DNA of 64,000 bases from Treponema sp. (GTDB lineage: Bacteria; Spirochaetota; Spirochaetia; Treponematales; Treponemataceae): assembly GCA_017551705.1 (NCBI GenBank), contig JAFZLA010000018.1:23799-87798 (forward strand), written 5' to 3'. The notes beneath the pieces are model-generated. The model was not told the DNA's origin and did not search any database. It saw nothing but the letters and a program-made list of their open reading frames with translations. Positions 1 to 8,747 of the stretch are shown here, piece after piece. The stretch's first letter is position 1. The number at the start of each line of letters is the position of its first letter. The position numbers and the translations under genes were made by a program.

Positions 1-4
1 AACT

Positions 5-50
5 CCGCTCGTATCGTTGCTTAAAAGACCATGATGGTATGTTCGAGCGG
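5..50. repeat. Dispersed 46-bp element, copy A
   Basis: The element is bounded by inverted CCGCTCG / CGAGCGG ends. It matches copies at 3589-3635 and 4786-4831, but its inner sequence is in the opposite orientation. All three lie between genes. It could be a REP-like element or a Rho-independent terminator relic. Confidence 0.6.
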
Positions 51-87
51 TCCCGCCGCGTCTTTCAGACGCTTCATGCTAGATGAT

Positions 88-115
88 AAAAAAAGCCGCC
101 CAAACGGACGGCCCT
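88..115 (-). terminator. Terminator after the GH16 gene
   Basis: Read on the minus strand, a GC-rich stem (GCCGTCC with GGGCGGC, loop GTTT) is followed by seven U residues. It lies just downstream of the GH16 stop codon. Confidence 0.7.
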
Positions 116-139
116 TTTGTCACGACTTTTCTTAAATTT

Positions 140-1492
140 CTATTTTACTTTTGTTATCGAAACGTTGCTGATGTAAACTGTGGCGGTCGAACCGAGCATG
201 CCAAGATTGAATTCTAGGCGCGCCGTCGGGTCAGTGTCTTCTTCCATCACAAAGTCAAATTCGTAGGTCTTTTTTTCGGGACCAACAGTAACTTTTGTGT
301 CCTGCAAGTAGCGGATCCAGTTGCAGTTGGGAGCGGTAATCGCGGCGCGGATTTCGCGCTTGGCGTCAGCGCGAGCGTCAAACTTGTAATGGTACTTGCA
401 GCCTTCCTGCAAAGGAATGTTGGGCTGAACCACTTGCACGCTGTATTCCAAGTCGCCCGGAGTCTGCTGTTTGATGACAAGCTCTCCGTTAGAAATTGAA
501 GCCGAGCCTTTTCCCGTTCCGAACAAAAGGAAGTCCCAGCCTTTTCCGTCGGACATGCTTTCGGCTTTGGCAAAATTAGCGTTGACGGCGTAGTTGCCGG
601 AAGCGTCAGGGTCGCGCAGCTTGATGTTGCTGCCAGGCTTTGAGACGTTTTCGTTATACTGCTTTTTTTGATAAACGCGGACATAGTCAACGACCATTTG
701 CGCGCGCTCGTCAAACTTTGTGCTGGCGTTGGGGTTTCCGGGCCAGGTTCCGCCGACCGCGACGTTCAAGATGATGTAGAAGGGCTGGTTGTAAGGAGCG
801 GGATACGGAACCTTCGCTCCGCCCTGACGCTTTGTGAACCATTTGTTTTCGGTAAAGAAATGCTTTCCGTCAACGTAAAAGCGAATTTCGCCCGGCTCCC
901 ATTCACACGCAAAAACGTGGAAGTCGCTGGCAAAATCTTTTCCGCTTGAGACGAACGTCTTTTGCTTCATCGTGTGGGGCTCGCCAAAGTGAAGCGTTGC
1001 GTATTGCGTGTTGGTCTGGTGTCCCAAAACTTCCATGATGTCAATTTCGCCGCACTTGGGCCACTGGCCGTAAAGGCCTTCGTTGGCGGGCATCATCCAA
1101 AATGCGGGCAAGAATCCTTGTCCTTTGGGAACCTTAAGGCGGGCCTCAAAGCGGCCGTACTTAAAATTATGCTTGTTCATCGTGTTGACGCGGCCGGAGG
1201 TGTAGGAGTTTCCTTTTTTTAGAGGCTGAATCACAAGGCAGCCGTCTTTTACGTAAGTGTTTTCGGCGGAATCGTCGTAGCTTTGCAATTCGCTGTTGAC
1301 CCAGCCGGGTCTGTGGAATTCAAAGTTCCAGTCATTCATGTTCAAAGACTTTCCGTCAAATTCGTCGTGCCACACAAGGTCGTTGGCTGTGTAAACAGAG
1401 CTTCCAACCGGAGCCATTCCATTGTCGGCCGCAAAGCCGCAAACCGCAGCCGCAACGCTCATAGCGACGGCCAAAAAAATTGTTCGTTTCAT
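140..1492 (-). CDS. Secreted GH16 beta-glucanase with C-terminal carbohydrate-binding module
   Basis: This is a glycoside hydrolase family 16 endo-beta-glucanase (laminarinase/lichenase type). The signature GEIDIMEVLG holds the nucleophile and acid/base glutamates in the usual E-x-D-x-x-E spacing, and WHDEFDG lies near the mature N-terminus. A signal peptide (MKRTIFLAV to about residue 22) points to export. The catalytic domain spans roughly residues 30-280. After it comes a beta-sandwich of about 150 residues that looks like a CBM4/9-type module. I start at 1492 because the signal peptide begins there and GGGA lies upstream; an in-frame start 48 nt further out lacks support. It precedes its own terminator and lies next to a lipoprotein gene and a broken AraC gene, so a polysaccharide-use locus is likely. 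The substrate is inferred. Confidence 0.9.
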   Translation of the reverse strand: MKRTIFLAVAMSVAAAVCGFAADNGMAPVGSSVYTANDLVWHDEFDGKSLNMNDWNFEFHRPGWVNSELQSYDDSAENTYVKDGCLVIQPLKKGNSYTSGRVNTMNKHNFKYGRFEARLKVPKGQGFLPAFWMMPANEGLYGQWPKCGEIDIMEVLGHQTNTQYATLHFGEPHTMKQKTFVSSGKDFASDFHVFACEWEPGEIRFYVDGKHFFTENKWFTKRQGGAKVPYPAPYNQPFYIILNVAVGGTWPGNPNASTKFDERAQMVVDYVRVYQKKQYNENVSKPGSNIKLRDPDASGNYAVNANFAKAESMSDGKGWDFLLFGTGKGSASISNGELVIKQQTPGDLEYSVQVVQPNIPLQEGCKYHYKFDARADAKREIRAAITAPNCNWIRYLQDTKVTVGPEKKTYEFDFVMEEDTDPTARLEFNLGMLGSTATVYISNVSITKVK

Positions 1493-1574
1493 GTTTGTTT
1501 CCCAAAATGTTGTTTGATATAAATTTATGACACGCCCCAAAAGGGCGCGCCATAAATAGCCTGATGGTTAGGGG

Positions 1575-2687
1575 TTATTCCGCTGTGGGAACAAATTCAA
1601 TCTTCAAGATTCTTGTTCCGTGAGCCTGAATGCCAACTCCCTTTGTCTTGAGAATGTTGATTTCAGCATCGCTCGGAGTGTAAACCATCGTGAACACGTG
1701 GCTTTCGTCGTAGTCGGGATCGCCATTCGCCAAGAGATAGTTGGGCTTGAGGTTTCCAGCAGCAGCTTCAATTACGCCGCCAGTGATTGTTCCGCTGACA
1801 AGCTTGTTTTCACCATCCAAAAGCTGAATGATGCTGTAGCACTGTGAATAATTCTTGCTTCCATCTTCGTTGTCAGTAACATACTGGTCTGTGTTTTTTC
1901 TGACAGTGAACTTGATTTTTGAGCCTGTTACAGCGTTAGCGAACTTGGCTGCCTCAAATGTTTTTGTAGTCCAATCCTCTGTCCAGCCTTCGGCGTTTTC
2001 CAAAAGAACTACATTGCCAGAAGCCGGTGTTTGTGTCTGAGCCTGCTCTCCTCCGCTTTGCGTTTGTGTCTGTCCACCATTCTGTGTTTGCTGCTCACCG
2101 CCGTTTGTTGTTTGTGTCTGCTCGGTTCCGCTTGAAGCAGCCTTGAACGATTCAACCTTTGTAACAGTGACAGTGTCCGCTCCAAAAATCTTCAAACCGC
2201 CCCAAGCGCCTGATTTTTCTTGTCCTTTAATCAAAGCTACATTCGCAGCGCTCAATGCAACCGTTACAGTTTGAACGCTTGTCTCCAAATTAACCGCGCC
2301 GTCATCTCCAATGCTTCCGGCATTTACAGAATCTGGCTTTAATTCAGTCCAAGGATCGCAAGCCGCTATCTTAATGGCGCCAGCGGTAGCAGCATATGTA
2401 ATGCGAAGGCTGTTAAAATCAGCTGTAAATTTCGCATGGTCAATCACAACGCAGTTTTCATCACCACTCCAGGCCATTGTTTTGCTTCCAGACCAAACTT
2501 CCGTGTACTGTATCGTCGCCGCTCCGCTTCCAGTTCCGTTTCCAGTTCCTGTTCCAGCGCTGTCTGTGCTTCCCGTTCCGCCAGTCAAACCTGAGCCAGA
2601 AGAAGCGGCATTAGAGCAGCTAAAGAATACCCCGCCACACAAAGCCAAGGCGCAAACACCTAAAGCGATTTTTTCAATAATTTTCAT
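1575..2687 (-). CDS. Lipoprotein with two beta-sandwich-like domains and a Q/T/G-rich linker
   Basis: I do not recognise the family. The N-terminus is a lipoprotein signal with a Cys near residue 24 (context VFFSCSN), followed by a Gly/Ser/Thr-rich spacer. Two domains rich in beta-strand pattern (about residues 60-185 and 225-370) flank a low-complexity TQ/GGE linker. The domains resemble non-catalytic carbohydrate-binding modules, which fits the GH16 neighbour downstream on the same strand. A surface polysaccharide-binding role is inferred from that context only. GGAGG lies 7 nt before the ATG, supporting the start. Confidence 0.75.
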   Translation of the reverse strand: MKIIEKIALGVCALALCGGVFFSCSNAASSGSGLTGGTGSTDSAGTGTGNGTGSGAATIQYTEVWSGSKTMAWSGDENCVVIDHAKFTADFNSLRITYAATAGAIKIAACDPWTELKPDSVNAGSIGDDGAVNLETSVQTVTVALSAANVALIKGQEKSGAWGGLKIFGADTVTVTKVESFKAASSGTEQTQTTNGGEQQTQNGGQTQTQSGGEQAQTQTPASGNVVLLENAEGWTEDWTTKTFEAAKFANAVTGSKIKFTVRKNTDQYVTDNEDGSKNYSQCYSIIQLLDGENKLVSGTITGGVIEAAAGNLKPNYLLANGDPDYDESHVFTMVYTPSDAEINILKTKGVGIQAHGTRILKIEFVPTAE

Positions 2688-2789
2688 ACAAGTCCTCCAA
2701 GTTTTGTTTGAATTTTTTGCAATTCAATTTAATTTCGTTGTGAATAATACAAAAGCCTAAAAAAAGTGATGTCAAAATTGACGGTATAA

Positions 2790-2818
2790 TTGCATTTTCT
2801 TCGGTTTTCCTATATAAT
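2790..2818 (+). promoter_or_regulatory. Promoter of the AraC gene
   Basis: TTGCAT and TATAAT are separated by 17 bp. The -10 element ends 8 nt before the ATG at 2827 and there is no Shine-Dalgarno sequence, so the transcript is probably leaderless. Confidence 0.55.
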
Positions 2819-2826
2819 ATTTTGTT

Positions 2827-3567
2827 ATGAAAAACAGACGCAAAAAATTTCCAAAAGAAGCTTTCCTCCAAATGGAATTTCAAAACGCGCGCTTGGCTTA
2901 CGAGCGTGAGCTGGAATTTTACAACGCCGTCAAACAGGGCGACCTCAAGAAAATAAAAAAATTGATGGTTCCTCTAGAAGACGAACGGCTTGGAATTCTT
3001 TCCAGAAATCCTTTGCGAAATTTAAAATACCACTTAATAACTACAGTCGCGCTGATAACGCGCTTTTGCATAGAAGGCGGACTTCCTCTAAACATTGCCT
3101 ACAGCTTGAGCGACACATACATCCAGCAAATAGACTTGGCTTCTGACAGCGAAATGATTTCTTTTTTGCACAGAGAATTGATTTACGACTTTGCGAGCAA
3201 AATGAAGGAACTGCGCTCGTCGCCAGGAATTTCGCAAGCAATCATAAAAACGCTCGACTACATTTACGAAAACATTCAAAAGCGCTTAACCCTTGCAAAA
3301 ATTTCAAAAGCAATCGGCATAAATAGAACTTACTTGTGCGAACTGTTTAAAAAGGAAACGGGTTATTCAATCCAACGCTACATAATCAAGACAAAAATCG
3401 AGGCGGCGGTCGACATGCTGGCCTACGAAGACTTTTCTATTTTGTAAATAAGCGATTACTTTTCGTTTTCGTCGTCCAGCCACTTTTGCTCCGTTTTTAA
3501 AAAGGAAACCGGCCTCAGTCCAACCGCCTACCGCCGCGCCAATTACCGCCAGCATTGGAAAAAGTAG
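2827..3567 (+). pseudogene. AraC-family regulator interrupted by one in-frame TAA
   Basis: The first 206 codons encode an N-terminal helical domain and the first AraC helix-turn-helix (TLAKISKAIGINRTYLCELF...KKETGYS). A TAA at 3445-3447 stops the frame. The same frame then continues without other stops for 39 codons and encodes the second AraC helix and signature (ISDYFSFSSSSHFCSVFKK, then ETGLSPTAYRR), ending at TAG 3565. The stop sits where family members usually have a charged or polar residue before the I-(A/S)-x-x motif, so a single base change (for example CAA or GAA to TAA) explains it. The alternatives are a sequencing error or real readthrough. The intact gene would have regulated the adjacent glucanase locus. 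Confidence 0.85.
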
Positions 3568-3588
3568 CGTCTGCAGGACGCGGTGACC

Positions 3589-3635
3589 CCGCTCGAAACA
3601 TCTATTAAGGTCTTGAGAAAAGAATTTACGAGCGG
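3589..3635. repeat. Dispersed 46/47-bp element, copy B
   Basis: CCGCTCGAAACA at the left end pairs with CGAGCGG at the right end. It shares GGTCTT in its interior with copy A. Confidence 0.6.
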
Positions 3636-3638
3636 CCC

Positions 3639-3667
3639 TTGACTGAGGGCGAAAAATTTATTATATT
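3639..3667 (+). promoter_or_regulatory. trxA promoter
   Basis: TTGACT and TATATT are separated by 17 bp. They lie about 45 nt before the thioredoxin start, which has a normal leader with GGAGG. Confidence 0.6.
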
Positions 3668-3712
3668 TAGATTGAATACAATTTAATTTTATTATACTTT
3701 TTGGAGGTCCTT

Positions 3713-4024
3713 ATGGCGGAGATAACGCTCACTGCGGAAAATTTTCAAGAAGAAGTTTTGGGTTCACAAGTCCCCGTGTTGGTTGACTTTTGGGCGACAT
3801 GGTGCGGTCCCTGCCAAATGATGGGGCCTGTCGTAGAGGAGCTGGCCAATCAAAGCGACGGTTCCTACAAAGTCGGCAAAGTGAACGTCGACGAACAGGG
3901 AGAGCTTGCGCAAAAATACGGAATCATGAGCATTCCGGCTTTTTACGTCTTTAAGGACGGAAACATTCGCGCCTCAACAATCGGAGCGCAAAGCAAGGAC
4001 GCGCTCCTGGCCCTGCTAAAATAG
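3713..4024 (+). CDS. trxA: Thioredoxin
   Basis: This is a small cytoplasmic dithiol oxidoreductase, reduced by thioredoxin reductase (a trxB gene lies at 27436 in this window). The active site WCGPCQM is intact, and the cis-Pro motif SIPAFYVF is present. The length of 103 residues is normal for the family. I start at the ATG at 3713, which has GGAGG five bases upstream; the TTG at 3701 overlaps that ribosome-binding site and is rejected. The next gene begins 15 nt downstream, so the two may be co-transcribed. Confidence 0.96.
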   Translation: MAEITLTAENFQEEVLGSQVPVLVDFWATWCGPCQMMGPVVEELANQSDGSYKVGKVNVDEQGELAQKYGIMSIPAFYVFKDGNIRASTIGAQSKDALLALLK

Positions 4025-4039
4025 GAACGGTCGCAAAAA

Positions 4040-4747
4040 ATGCGCTGCTACAAATGCTTTAGGCCGGAGGGCTACTGCTTGTGCCAATACACAAAGCCGC
4101 CCGTCGAGACCGGCCTAAAATTTATTTTTCTCATGCACCCCAAGGAAGCCAAACGGCAGCGAACCGGAACCGGCCGCCTGAGCCACTTGTGCCTGCCCGA
4201 CTCAGAAATTTTGATGGGCTTGGACTTTACCAGGGACAGCGTTGTAGGCCGGCGGCTTTTTGAACTTTTGGAAGACCCCAAATACCTTCCGCTGCTTTTG
4301 TACCCCGGAGACGACGCGTGGAACGTGCGCAAAGAAGGATTCAAAGAAAAGGCGGCGGGAAAAATCTTGATGCCGATACTGGTAGACGCGACCTGGTTTT
4401 GCTCGCGAAAAATTTTGCAGCACAATCCATTTTTGCTCGATTTGCCAAAAATGTCCTTTGCGGGCGAATACCGTTCGATATTCACCTTTAAGCACGAGCC
4501 GCGTCCAGAATGCGTTTCCACAATAGAAACTTGCTACTATCTAATCAAGGAATTGCAAGAAGCCGGATTGGCCAACCCCGCCGCCAACCCCGAGCCCTTG
4601 ATGACTTCGTTTAAAAAAATGATTAGCGACCAACTGCGCGCTGAGAACGAGCGCGTCCAAGGCCTGCGCCCCAGCACCCACGGCTACGACTGGAAATACA
4701 CAAAAATCAAAGAAGACCCTTTTAAAGAAGAAGCCGGCTCCAATTAG
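4040..4747 (+). CDS. DTW-domain protein, probable tRNA-uridine aminocarboxypropyltransferase
   Basis: DTW-domain proteins (TapT/YfiP type) transfer the 3-amino-3-carboxypropyl group of SAM to uridine in tRNA, giving acp3U. The N-terminal Cys-rich motif (CYKCFRPEGYCLC) and the family core are visible: HPKEAKRQRTGTGRL, LYPG and LVDATWFCSRKIL. The signature reads D-A-T-W. The length of 235 residues is slightly longer than typical, with a charged tail. It follows trxA closely. The activity is assigned by family. Confidence 0.8.
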   Translation: MRCYKCFRPEGYCLCQYTKPPVETGLKFIFLMHPKEAKRQRTGTGRLSHLCLPDSEILMGLDFTRDSVVGRRLFELLEDPKYLPLLLYPGDDAWNVRKEGFKEKAAGKILMPILVDATWFCSRKILQHNPFLLDLPKMSFAGEYRSIFTFKHEPRPECVSTIETCYYLIKELQEAGLANPAANPEPLMTSFKKMISDQLRAENERVQGLRPSTHGYDWKYTKIKEDPFKEEAGSN

Positions 4748-4785
4748 GCGCGAGCTGCGTTATGCGAGCGCCGTAATTGGAAAAT

Positions 4786-4831
4786 CCGCTCGAAACACCG
4801 ATTATCGTTTTTCAACCGATAACACGAGCGG
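4786..4831. repeat. Dispersed 46-bp element, copy C
   Basis: CCGCTCGAAACA and CGAGCGG form the ends, and an inner inverted repeat (CCGATTATCG with CGATAA) extends the hairpin. It lies between two convergent genes. Confidence 0.6.
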
Positions 4832-4832
4832 C

Positions 4833-6860
4833 CTAGGCTAGTTCATCCCAGCGGGCGTACTTTGCGTCCAAGTCGGCGGCGAGCGCTTGGTACTCGTCGT
4901 TCCAGGCGCGGATTTTTGCAAAGTCGCTCTCTCCGCTCGAAAGCGCGGCTTCCAATTCCGCTTTGCGCGCCTCAAGCTTTTCTATGTCGGCCTCAAGCGC
5001 GGCGAATTCTTTTTGCTCTTTGAACGAAAGCTTTTTGGGCTTGGCGGGCGCGTTTTGGTTTTGCGATCCGTTTTGGGCCGCCGCTTCTTGGGCTTGCAAA
5101 GAATTTTGGCCGCGCGCATTTTGGGCTTGCGACGCGTTTTTGCCTCCAGCATTTTGGGCTTGCCTTGCCTCAAGCGCCGCCTCGCGTTCCCGCTCCTTTA
5201 AAAGCTCGATGTACTCGGAACACTTTCCAACAAAGCCCGCCACGCTTCCGTCATCTTCCAAAATAAAAAGCGTGTCGCAAACCTTGTCCATAAAATAGCG
5301 GTCGTGGCTCACAACCAAAAGGCAGCCCTTGAATTGCGTCAAAAAGTCTTCCAAAACGTTCATCGTCCAAATGTCAAAGTCATTGGTCGGCTCGTCAAGG
5401 ATGATAAAGTTTGGGTTTGAAATCAAAAGGCGGACAAGGTAGAGGCGTTTTTTTTCGCCGCCGCTCAAAGCCGTAACGGGCGAATGCTGGATTTTTCCTT
5501 CAAAGCCAAACTCGTTCAAAAAAAGCGCGGCGCTCAACTTGCGGCCGTCGTTGAGCTCAATCCATTCGGCCGCCTCTTCGATATATTCAAGCGCGGTCAT
5601 CGACGAGTCTTTGAATGTCGGATTTTGCTCGTAGTAAGCGATGTGGGTGTTGACGCCAAGAACGATGTTTCCGCTGTCGGGGGCAAGGCGGCCGGCTATC
5701 ATGTTGAGCAGCGTCGTCTTTCCGCTTCCGTTGTTGCCAAAGATTCCGATTTTTTGTCCCTTGCTGAATGTGTAAGAAAAATCTTTTAGGACGGGCGCGA
5801 CATTTTGGTCTTGCGAACGATTGCCGGCCGCCGCGTTTTGGTCTTGCGAATCATTTTGGTTTGCCACAGCAAAGCCTTTTGGGAAACCCTTGGACAGCCG
5901 GTGCAGCTCCAAAATTTTTCCGCCTAGGCGCGTTTCCTTGGTCTCAAAGCTAAAGCCCTTGTCTTCCTGAAACTTTTCGTGCGCGATCAATTGCTGGTCG
6001 CGCTGGATTCGCGCCTTTGCCTTGGTTCCCCGCGCGCAAGGGCCCCGCAAAAGCCAGTCGCGCTCAAAGCGCAAGACGGACTCGATGCGGCGGTCGGTGT
6101 TTTTGGCGATTTCAATTTCTTTTTCTTTCTTTTCCAAGTATTCGGAATAATTTCCGTGGTAAAGCGTCAGCCGCCCGCGTTCCAACTCGTAAATGTCGGA
6201 GCAAACGCTGTCCAAAAAATATCGGTCGTGAGTGACCATAAAAACGGCGCGGCTAGTGTTCCTTAAATAATCTTCCAGCCAAGAAATTGTCTTAATGTCC
6301 AAATGGTTTGTGGGCTCGTCGAGCAAAAGAATTTTTGTGTCTTCTACCAAAACTTGCGCCAGGGCCACTTTCTTTGTCATGCCGCCGCTCAAAGTTTTCA
6401 TGCGTCGTTCCAAGTCGTGGATTCCCAGCGTCGAGAGTATCGAAGAAATTTGCGCCTCGTAGTTCCACAAGTCGCCGTCGTTCATTTGCTTTTCAAGCGC
6501 CTCGTAGCGTTCCGCCTGAGCCTGGTTCATGTTGCCCAAAGACAAGCAAAGCTCTTGGTACTCTTTTATGATTTTTAGTTTTGGCGAATCGCTTTTAAAG
6601 ATATGGGCGCGAATCGTGTCCTCGCCGTCAAAGGCGGGAGTTTGCGCCAAATAAGAAAAACCCGAGTCCTTGTTAAAGACAACCGTTCCGCCGTCGGGAG
6701 CCAAAACGCCCGCCACGCAATTTAGGAGCGTGGATTTTCCCGCGCCGTTTTTTCCAATCAGCGCGGCCTTTTGGCCTTGGTCAAGGCCAAGGGTGACGTT
6801 TGCAAAAAGAGGGGCTTCGCGGCTAATCTTGGAGAGATCCTTAATCGAAAGGAGGTTCAT
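4833..6860 (-). CDS. ABC-F family ATPase with repeat-derived linkers
   Basis: This is a soluble tandem ATP-binding cassette protein of the ABC-F class (Uup/EttA/YdiF type). Such proteins act on ribosomes or other RNP targets and not in membranes. Both cassettes are complete: Walker A GKNGAGKST and GNNGSGKTT, signatures LSGGMTKK and LSGGEKKR, Walker B LLLDEP and IILDEP. The region between the cassettes and the C-terminal extension carry Q/N-rich insertions (QDQN, QAQN units) made of copies of a short DNA repeat at 5800-5870 and 5051-5165. The C-terminal 60 residues form a coiled coil as in Uup. The ATG overlaps the end of the upstream PilZ gene by 4 nt, so the two are translationally coupled. 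The exact target cannot be told. Confidence 0.9.
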   Translation of the reverse strand: MNLLSIKDLSKISREAPLFANVTLGLDQGQKAALIGKNGAGKSTLLNCVAGVLAPDGGTVVFNKDSGFSYLAQTPAFDGEDTIRAHIFKSDSPKLKIIKEYQELCLSLGNMNQAQAERYEALEKQMNDGDLWNYEAQISSILSTLGIHDLERRMKTLSGGMTKKVALAQVLVEDTKILLLDEPTNHLDIKTISWLEDYLRNTSRAVFMVTHDRYFLDSVCSDIYELERGRLTLYHGNYSEYLEKKEKEIEIAKNTDRRIESVLRFERDWLLRGPCARGTKAKARIQRDQQLIAHEKFQEDKGFSFETKETRLGGKILELHRLSKGFPKGFAVANQNDSQDQNAAAGNRSQDQNVAPVLKDFSYTFSKGQKIGIFGNNGSGKTTLLNMIAGRLAPDSGNIVLGVNTHIAYYEQNPTFKDSSMTALEYIEEAAEWIELNDGRKLSAALFLNEFGFEGKIQHSPVTALSGGEKKRLYLVRLLISNPNFIILDEPTNDFDIWTMNVLEDFLTQFKGCLLVVSHDRYFMDKVCDTLFILEDDGSVAGFVGKCSEYIELLKEREREAALEARQAQNAGGKNASQAQNARGQNSLQAQEAAAQNGSQNQNAPAKPKKLSFKEQKEFAALEADIEKLEARKAELEAALSSGESDFAKIRAWNDEYQALAADLDAKYARWDELA
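5051..5165. repeat. Coding short repeat cluster in the ABC-F C-terminal linker
   Basis: Four copies of a unit close to (C/A)TTTTGGGCTTGC(A/G)A are spaced 30-35 bp apart. On the coding strand they give Q-A-Q-N-type units. Three more copies lie at 5800-5867 in the inter-cassette linker. Related copies occur in genes at 30089, 48192 and 62144. Confidence 0.65.
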
Positions 6861-7702
6861 TGATTTTGTTCTTCGCCAACCGCAAAGGCCTTGGAGTAAT
6901 CTTCGGTGTCGCGGGGATGGGTCTTTATGATTGTTTGAACATCGCTGTCAAATTTTTCGGCGATGTACTTGTGGACAAAAAGCTTGTTCTCGTCCTTGAG
7001 CGGTTCCGAAAAAAGCAAAACCAATTTTGCCATTCCAGCCGCCGGAAAAATCGCGTAGACCGCCACCTTTCCTACAGGAATTTGCTTTCCGGCCAAAGAA
7101 AAAGTCACCGACGGAATCACAGTTCCCTTTTCAAAAAATTGCGCGAACTTTTCTTCCACCGAGCAAGCCGAGCCAACGATGCTTATATCCTGCATCTTGA
7201 ACTTGTAAATGCGGCCGCCCATTTCGGCAAGCGCCGTGGCTTCCTTGTCTTCCGCGCAAGAAACGCGCACGTATTGGCGGCGGCCCTTGGCGTTCTTGTC
7301 TTCAAGGTTGTTGACTATTTCTTGAATCAAAAATGGAGTGCGGGGATTGAGCTGGATCATGCGCTCATAACAGGGCGCGGCGGCCTCCAAAGCCTTCTTT
7401 TCTTTGATGTGCAGTTCCGAAGTCAAAAAATAAAAAATGGTGGATTTTAAAGTGCCGTCTTGGGAGCAGGAATAAATGAAATTAATCAGCTTGCGCTTTG
7501 TCACGCCGTCATCCGCATAGGCTATGCAGATGGAATCCTTGTATTCGCGCAAAACGCTCTTGGCGTCGCGATAGTTTTCGATAAAGTAAATCTCGTACTC
7601 GCTCTCCCTAAGCGCCTTGAACACGTCTCCGTGGCCCACAAAATCGGGATTGAGAAAAATTACCTTGTGTCCAAAATCCGCGTTCTTCTGATTCTCTGCC
7701 AT
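6857..7702 (-). CDS. PilZ-domain protein, probable c-di-GMP effector
   Basis: The C-terminal half contains a PilZ c-di-GMP-binding pattern: RRQYVRV (the RxxxR arm), then DISIVGSA (the D/N-x-S-x-x-G motif), followed by a beta-barrel. The N-terminal half (residues 1-120) looks like a receiver-type fold without an obvious phospho-acceptor pocket. I start at ATG 7702: the TTG further upstream is really the -35 box of a promoter (TTGACA, 17 bp, TATTCT). The ABC-F gene overlaps its end by 4 nt. HD-GYP and GGDEF proteins elsewhere in the window give it a signalling context. Confidence 0.8.
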   Translation of the reverse strand: MAENQKNADFGHKVIFLNPDFVGHGDVFKALRESEYEIYFIENYRDAKSVLREYKDSICIAYADDGVTKRKLINFIYSCSQDGTLKSTIFYFLTSELHIKEKKALEAAAPCYERMIQLNPRTPFLIQEIVNNLEDKNAKGRRQYVRVSCAEDKEATALAEMGGRIYKFKMQDISIVGSACSVEEKFAQFFEKGTVIPSVTFSLAGKQIPVGKVAVYAIFPAAGMAKLVLLFSEPLKDENKLFVHKYIAEKFDSDVQTIIKTHPRDTEDYSKAFAVGEEQNQ

Positions 7703-7709
7703 ATCTATA

Positions 7710-7738
7710 AGAATACTCGAAGAATTCGGCTTTGTCAA
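7710..7738 (-). promoter_or_regulatory. Leaderless-type promoter of the PilZ gene
   Basis: TTGACA and TATTCT are 17 bp apart. The -10 element ends 7 nt before ATG 7702, with no Shine-Dalgarno sequence. It is divergent from a similar promoter at 7746-7774. Confidence 0.6.
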
Positions 7739-7745
7739 TTAAATA

Positions 7746-7774
7746 TTGTATTATTGTAAAAAGCGCGCTAGAAT
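7746..7774 (+). promoter_or_regulatory. Leaderless-type promoter of the 7782 gene
   Basis: TTGTAT and TAGAAT are 17 bp apart. The -10 element ends 7 nt before ATG 7782. Confidence 0.55.
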
Positions 7775-7781
7775 AGTTAGA

Positions 7782-8747
7782 ATGAAGACAGTACTGATAG
7801 AACTGCTGGGCTTTGTCTTGATTTGCGTCTTTGGAACGGCGGCCGGCGGCTTTATAATAATGATTTATCACAGCGTGACCTCGTTTGTCGTCGGCTCCCA
7901 AATGTCGATTTTTGACGCCCAGATTTTCATCAACGGAGCGATAGTTTTCTTTCCGATTTTGCTGCTTTTTACGCCGATGTTCCTCTTTCTTTCGTTGATT
8001 CGCCATCCCCGCTACAACAAGGTCAGCGGCGTCATTACAATCGCGGTCCTTTGCCTTGCAGCCTGGGTCTTGATCGCTCCAGTTTCATACACAATCGCAA
8101 GGGAACAAAGCGTGGCCCTAAAAGAAAAGCCCACTGACTTGACCGCAGGCTACTTTAGAACCATAGACAAGCGCCTTTACTATTTTACCTTTATAAGCGG
8201 AAACTATGTAAAAGGCCTTAGGGTCAAGGACGATTACTTTTCGACAAGCTTGACAAGCCAATCAGTCACCACTTTGGACGGCAACTACATCAACTTTAAG
8301 AGAGACGCTTTGGGCTTCTCCGACCCTCTCATCGGAGAGAACCTTACGCCGCCACCAATCTTGCTCAACTTTATAAACGGAATCGGAATCATCCAAAAAG
8401 AGGCCAACCAAGCCTGCCAAGGCGGAAAGCTCCCCTGGCTTGTTTTTTCTTCGTTGATGCTGGCCTTAGTTGCAATCGGAGCGATAGTTTCGGCCAGCGA
8501 ATGGAAATTGGCCGACGCCTTTTACATAACCTTTGACACCTTCGCCATCTTGACTTTGAACTGCCTTTACTATTTGGGACACTTTGACACCTTTATAAGC
8601 GCGATAAACGACATTGGCGGAATTGCGGTCGTCGTCGGCCAAAACTTCCAGTGCGCGCTCAACTGCGCGATAATACTGGCGCTGGTATTGCTTGGAAGCG
8701 TAAAGGGAATCATTCACGCCGGCAAAAACCGAAGGAGAGCGCGATGA
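7782..8747 (+). CDS. Polytopic membrane protein of unknown function
   Basis: I do not recognise it. The 321 residues contain three hydrophobic segments in the first 105 residues, a soluble stretch of about 110 residues, and three more hydrophobic segments at the C-terminus. No enzyme motif is visible. The start at 7782 follows the promoter at 7746-7774; an upstream in-frame start would lie inside that promoter. Its TGA overlaps the next gene by 4 nt (ATGA), so the two membrane proteins are probably made together and may form a complex. Confidence 0.8.
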   Translation: MKTVLIELLGFVLICVFGTAAGGFIIMIYHSVTSFVVGSQMSIFDAQIFINGAIVFFPILLLFTPMFLFLSLIRHPRYNKVSGVITIAVLCLAAWVLIAPVSYTIAREQSVALKEKPTDLTAGYFRTIDKRLYYFTFISGNYVKGLRVKDDYFSTSLTSQSVTTLDGNYINFKRDALGFSDPLIGENLTPPPILLNFINGIGIIQKEANQACQGGKLPWLVFSSLMLALVAIGAIVSASEWKLADAFYITFDTFAILTLNCLYYLGHFDTFISAINDIGGIAVVVGQNFQCALNCAIILALVLLGSVKGIIHAGKNRRRAR

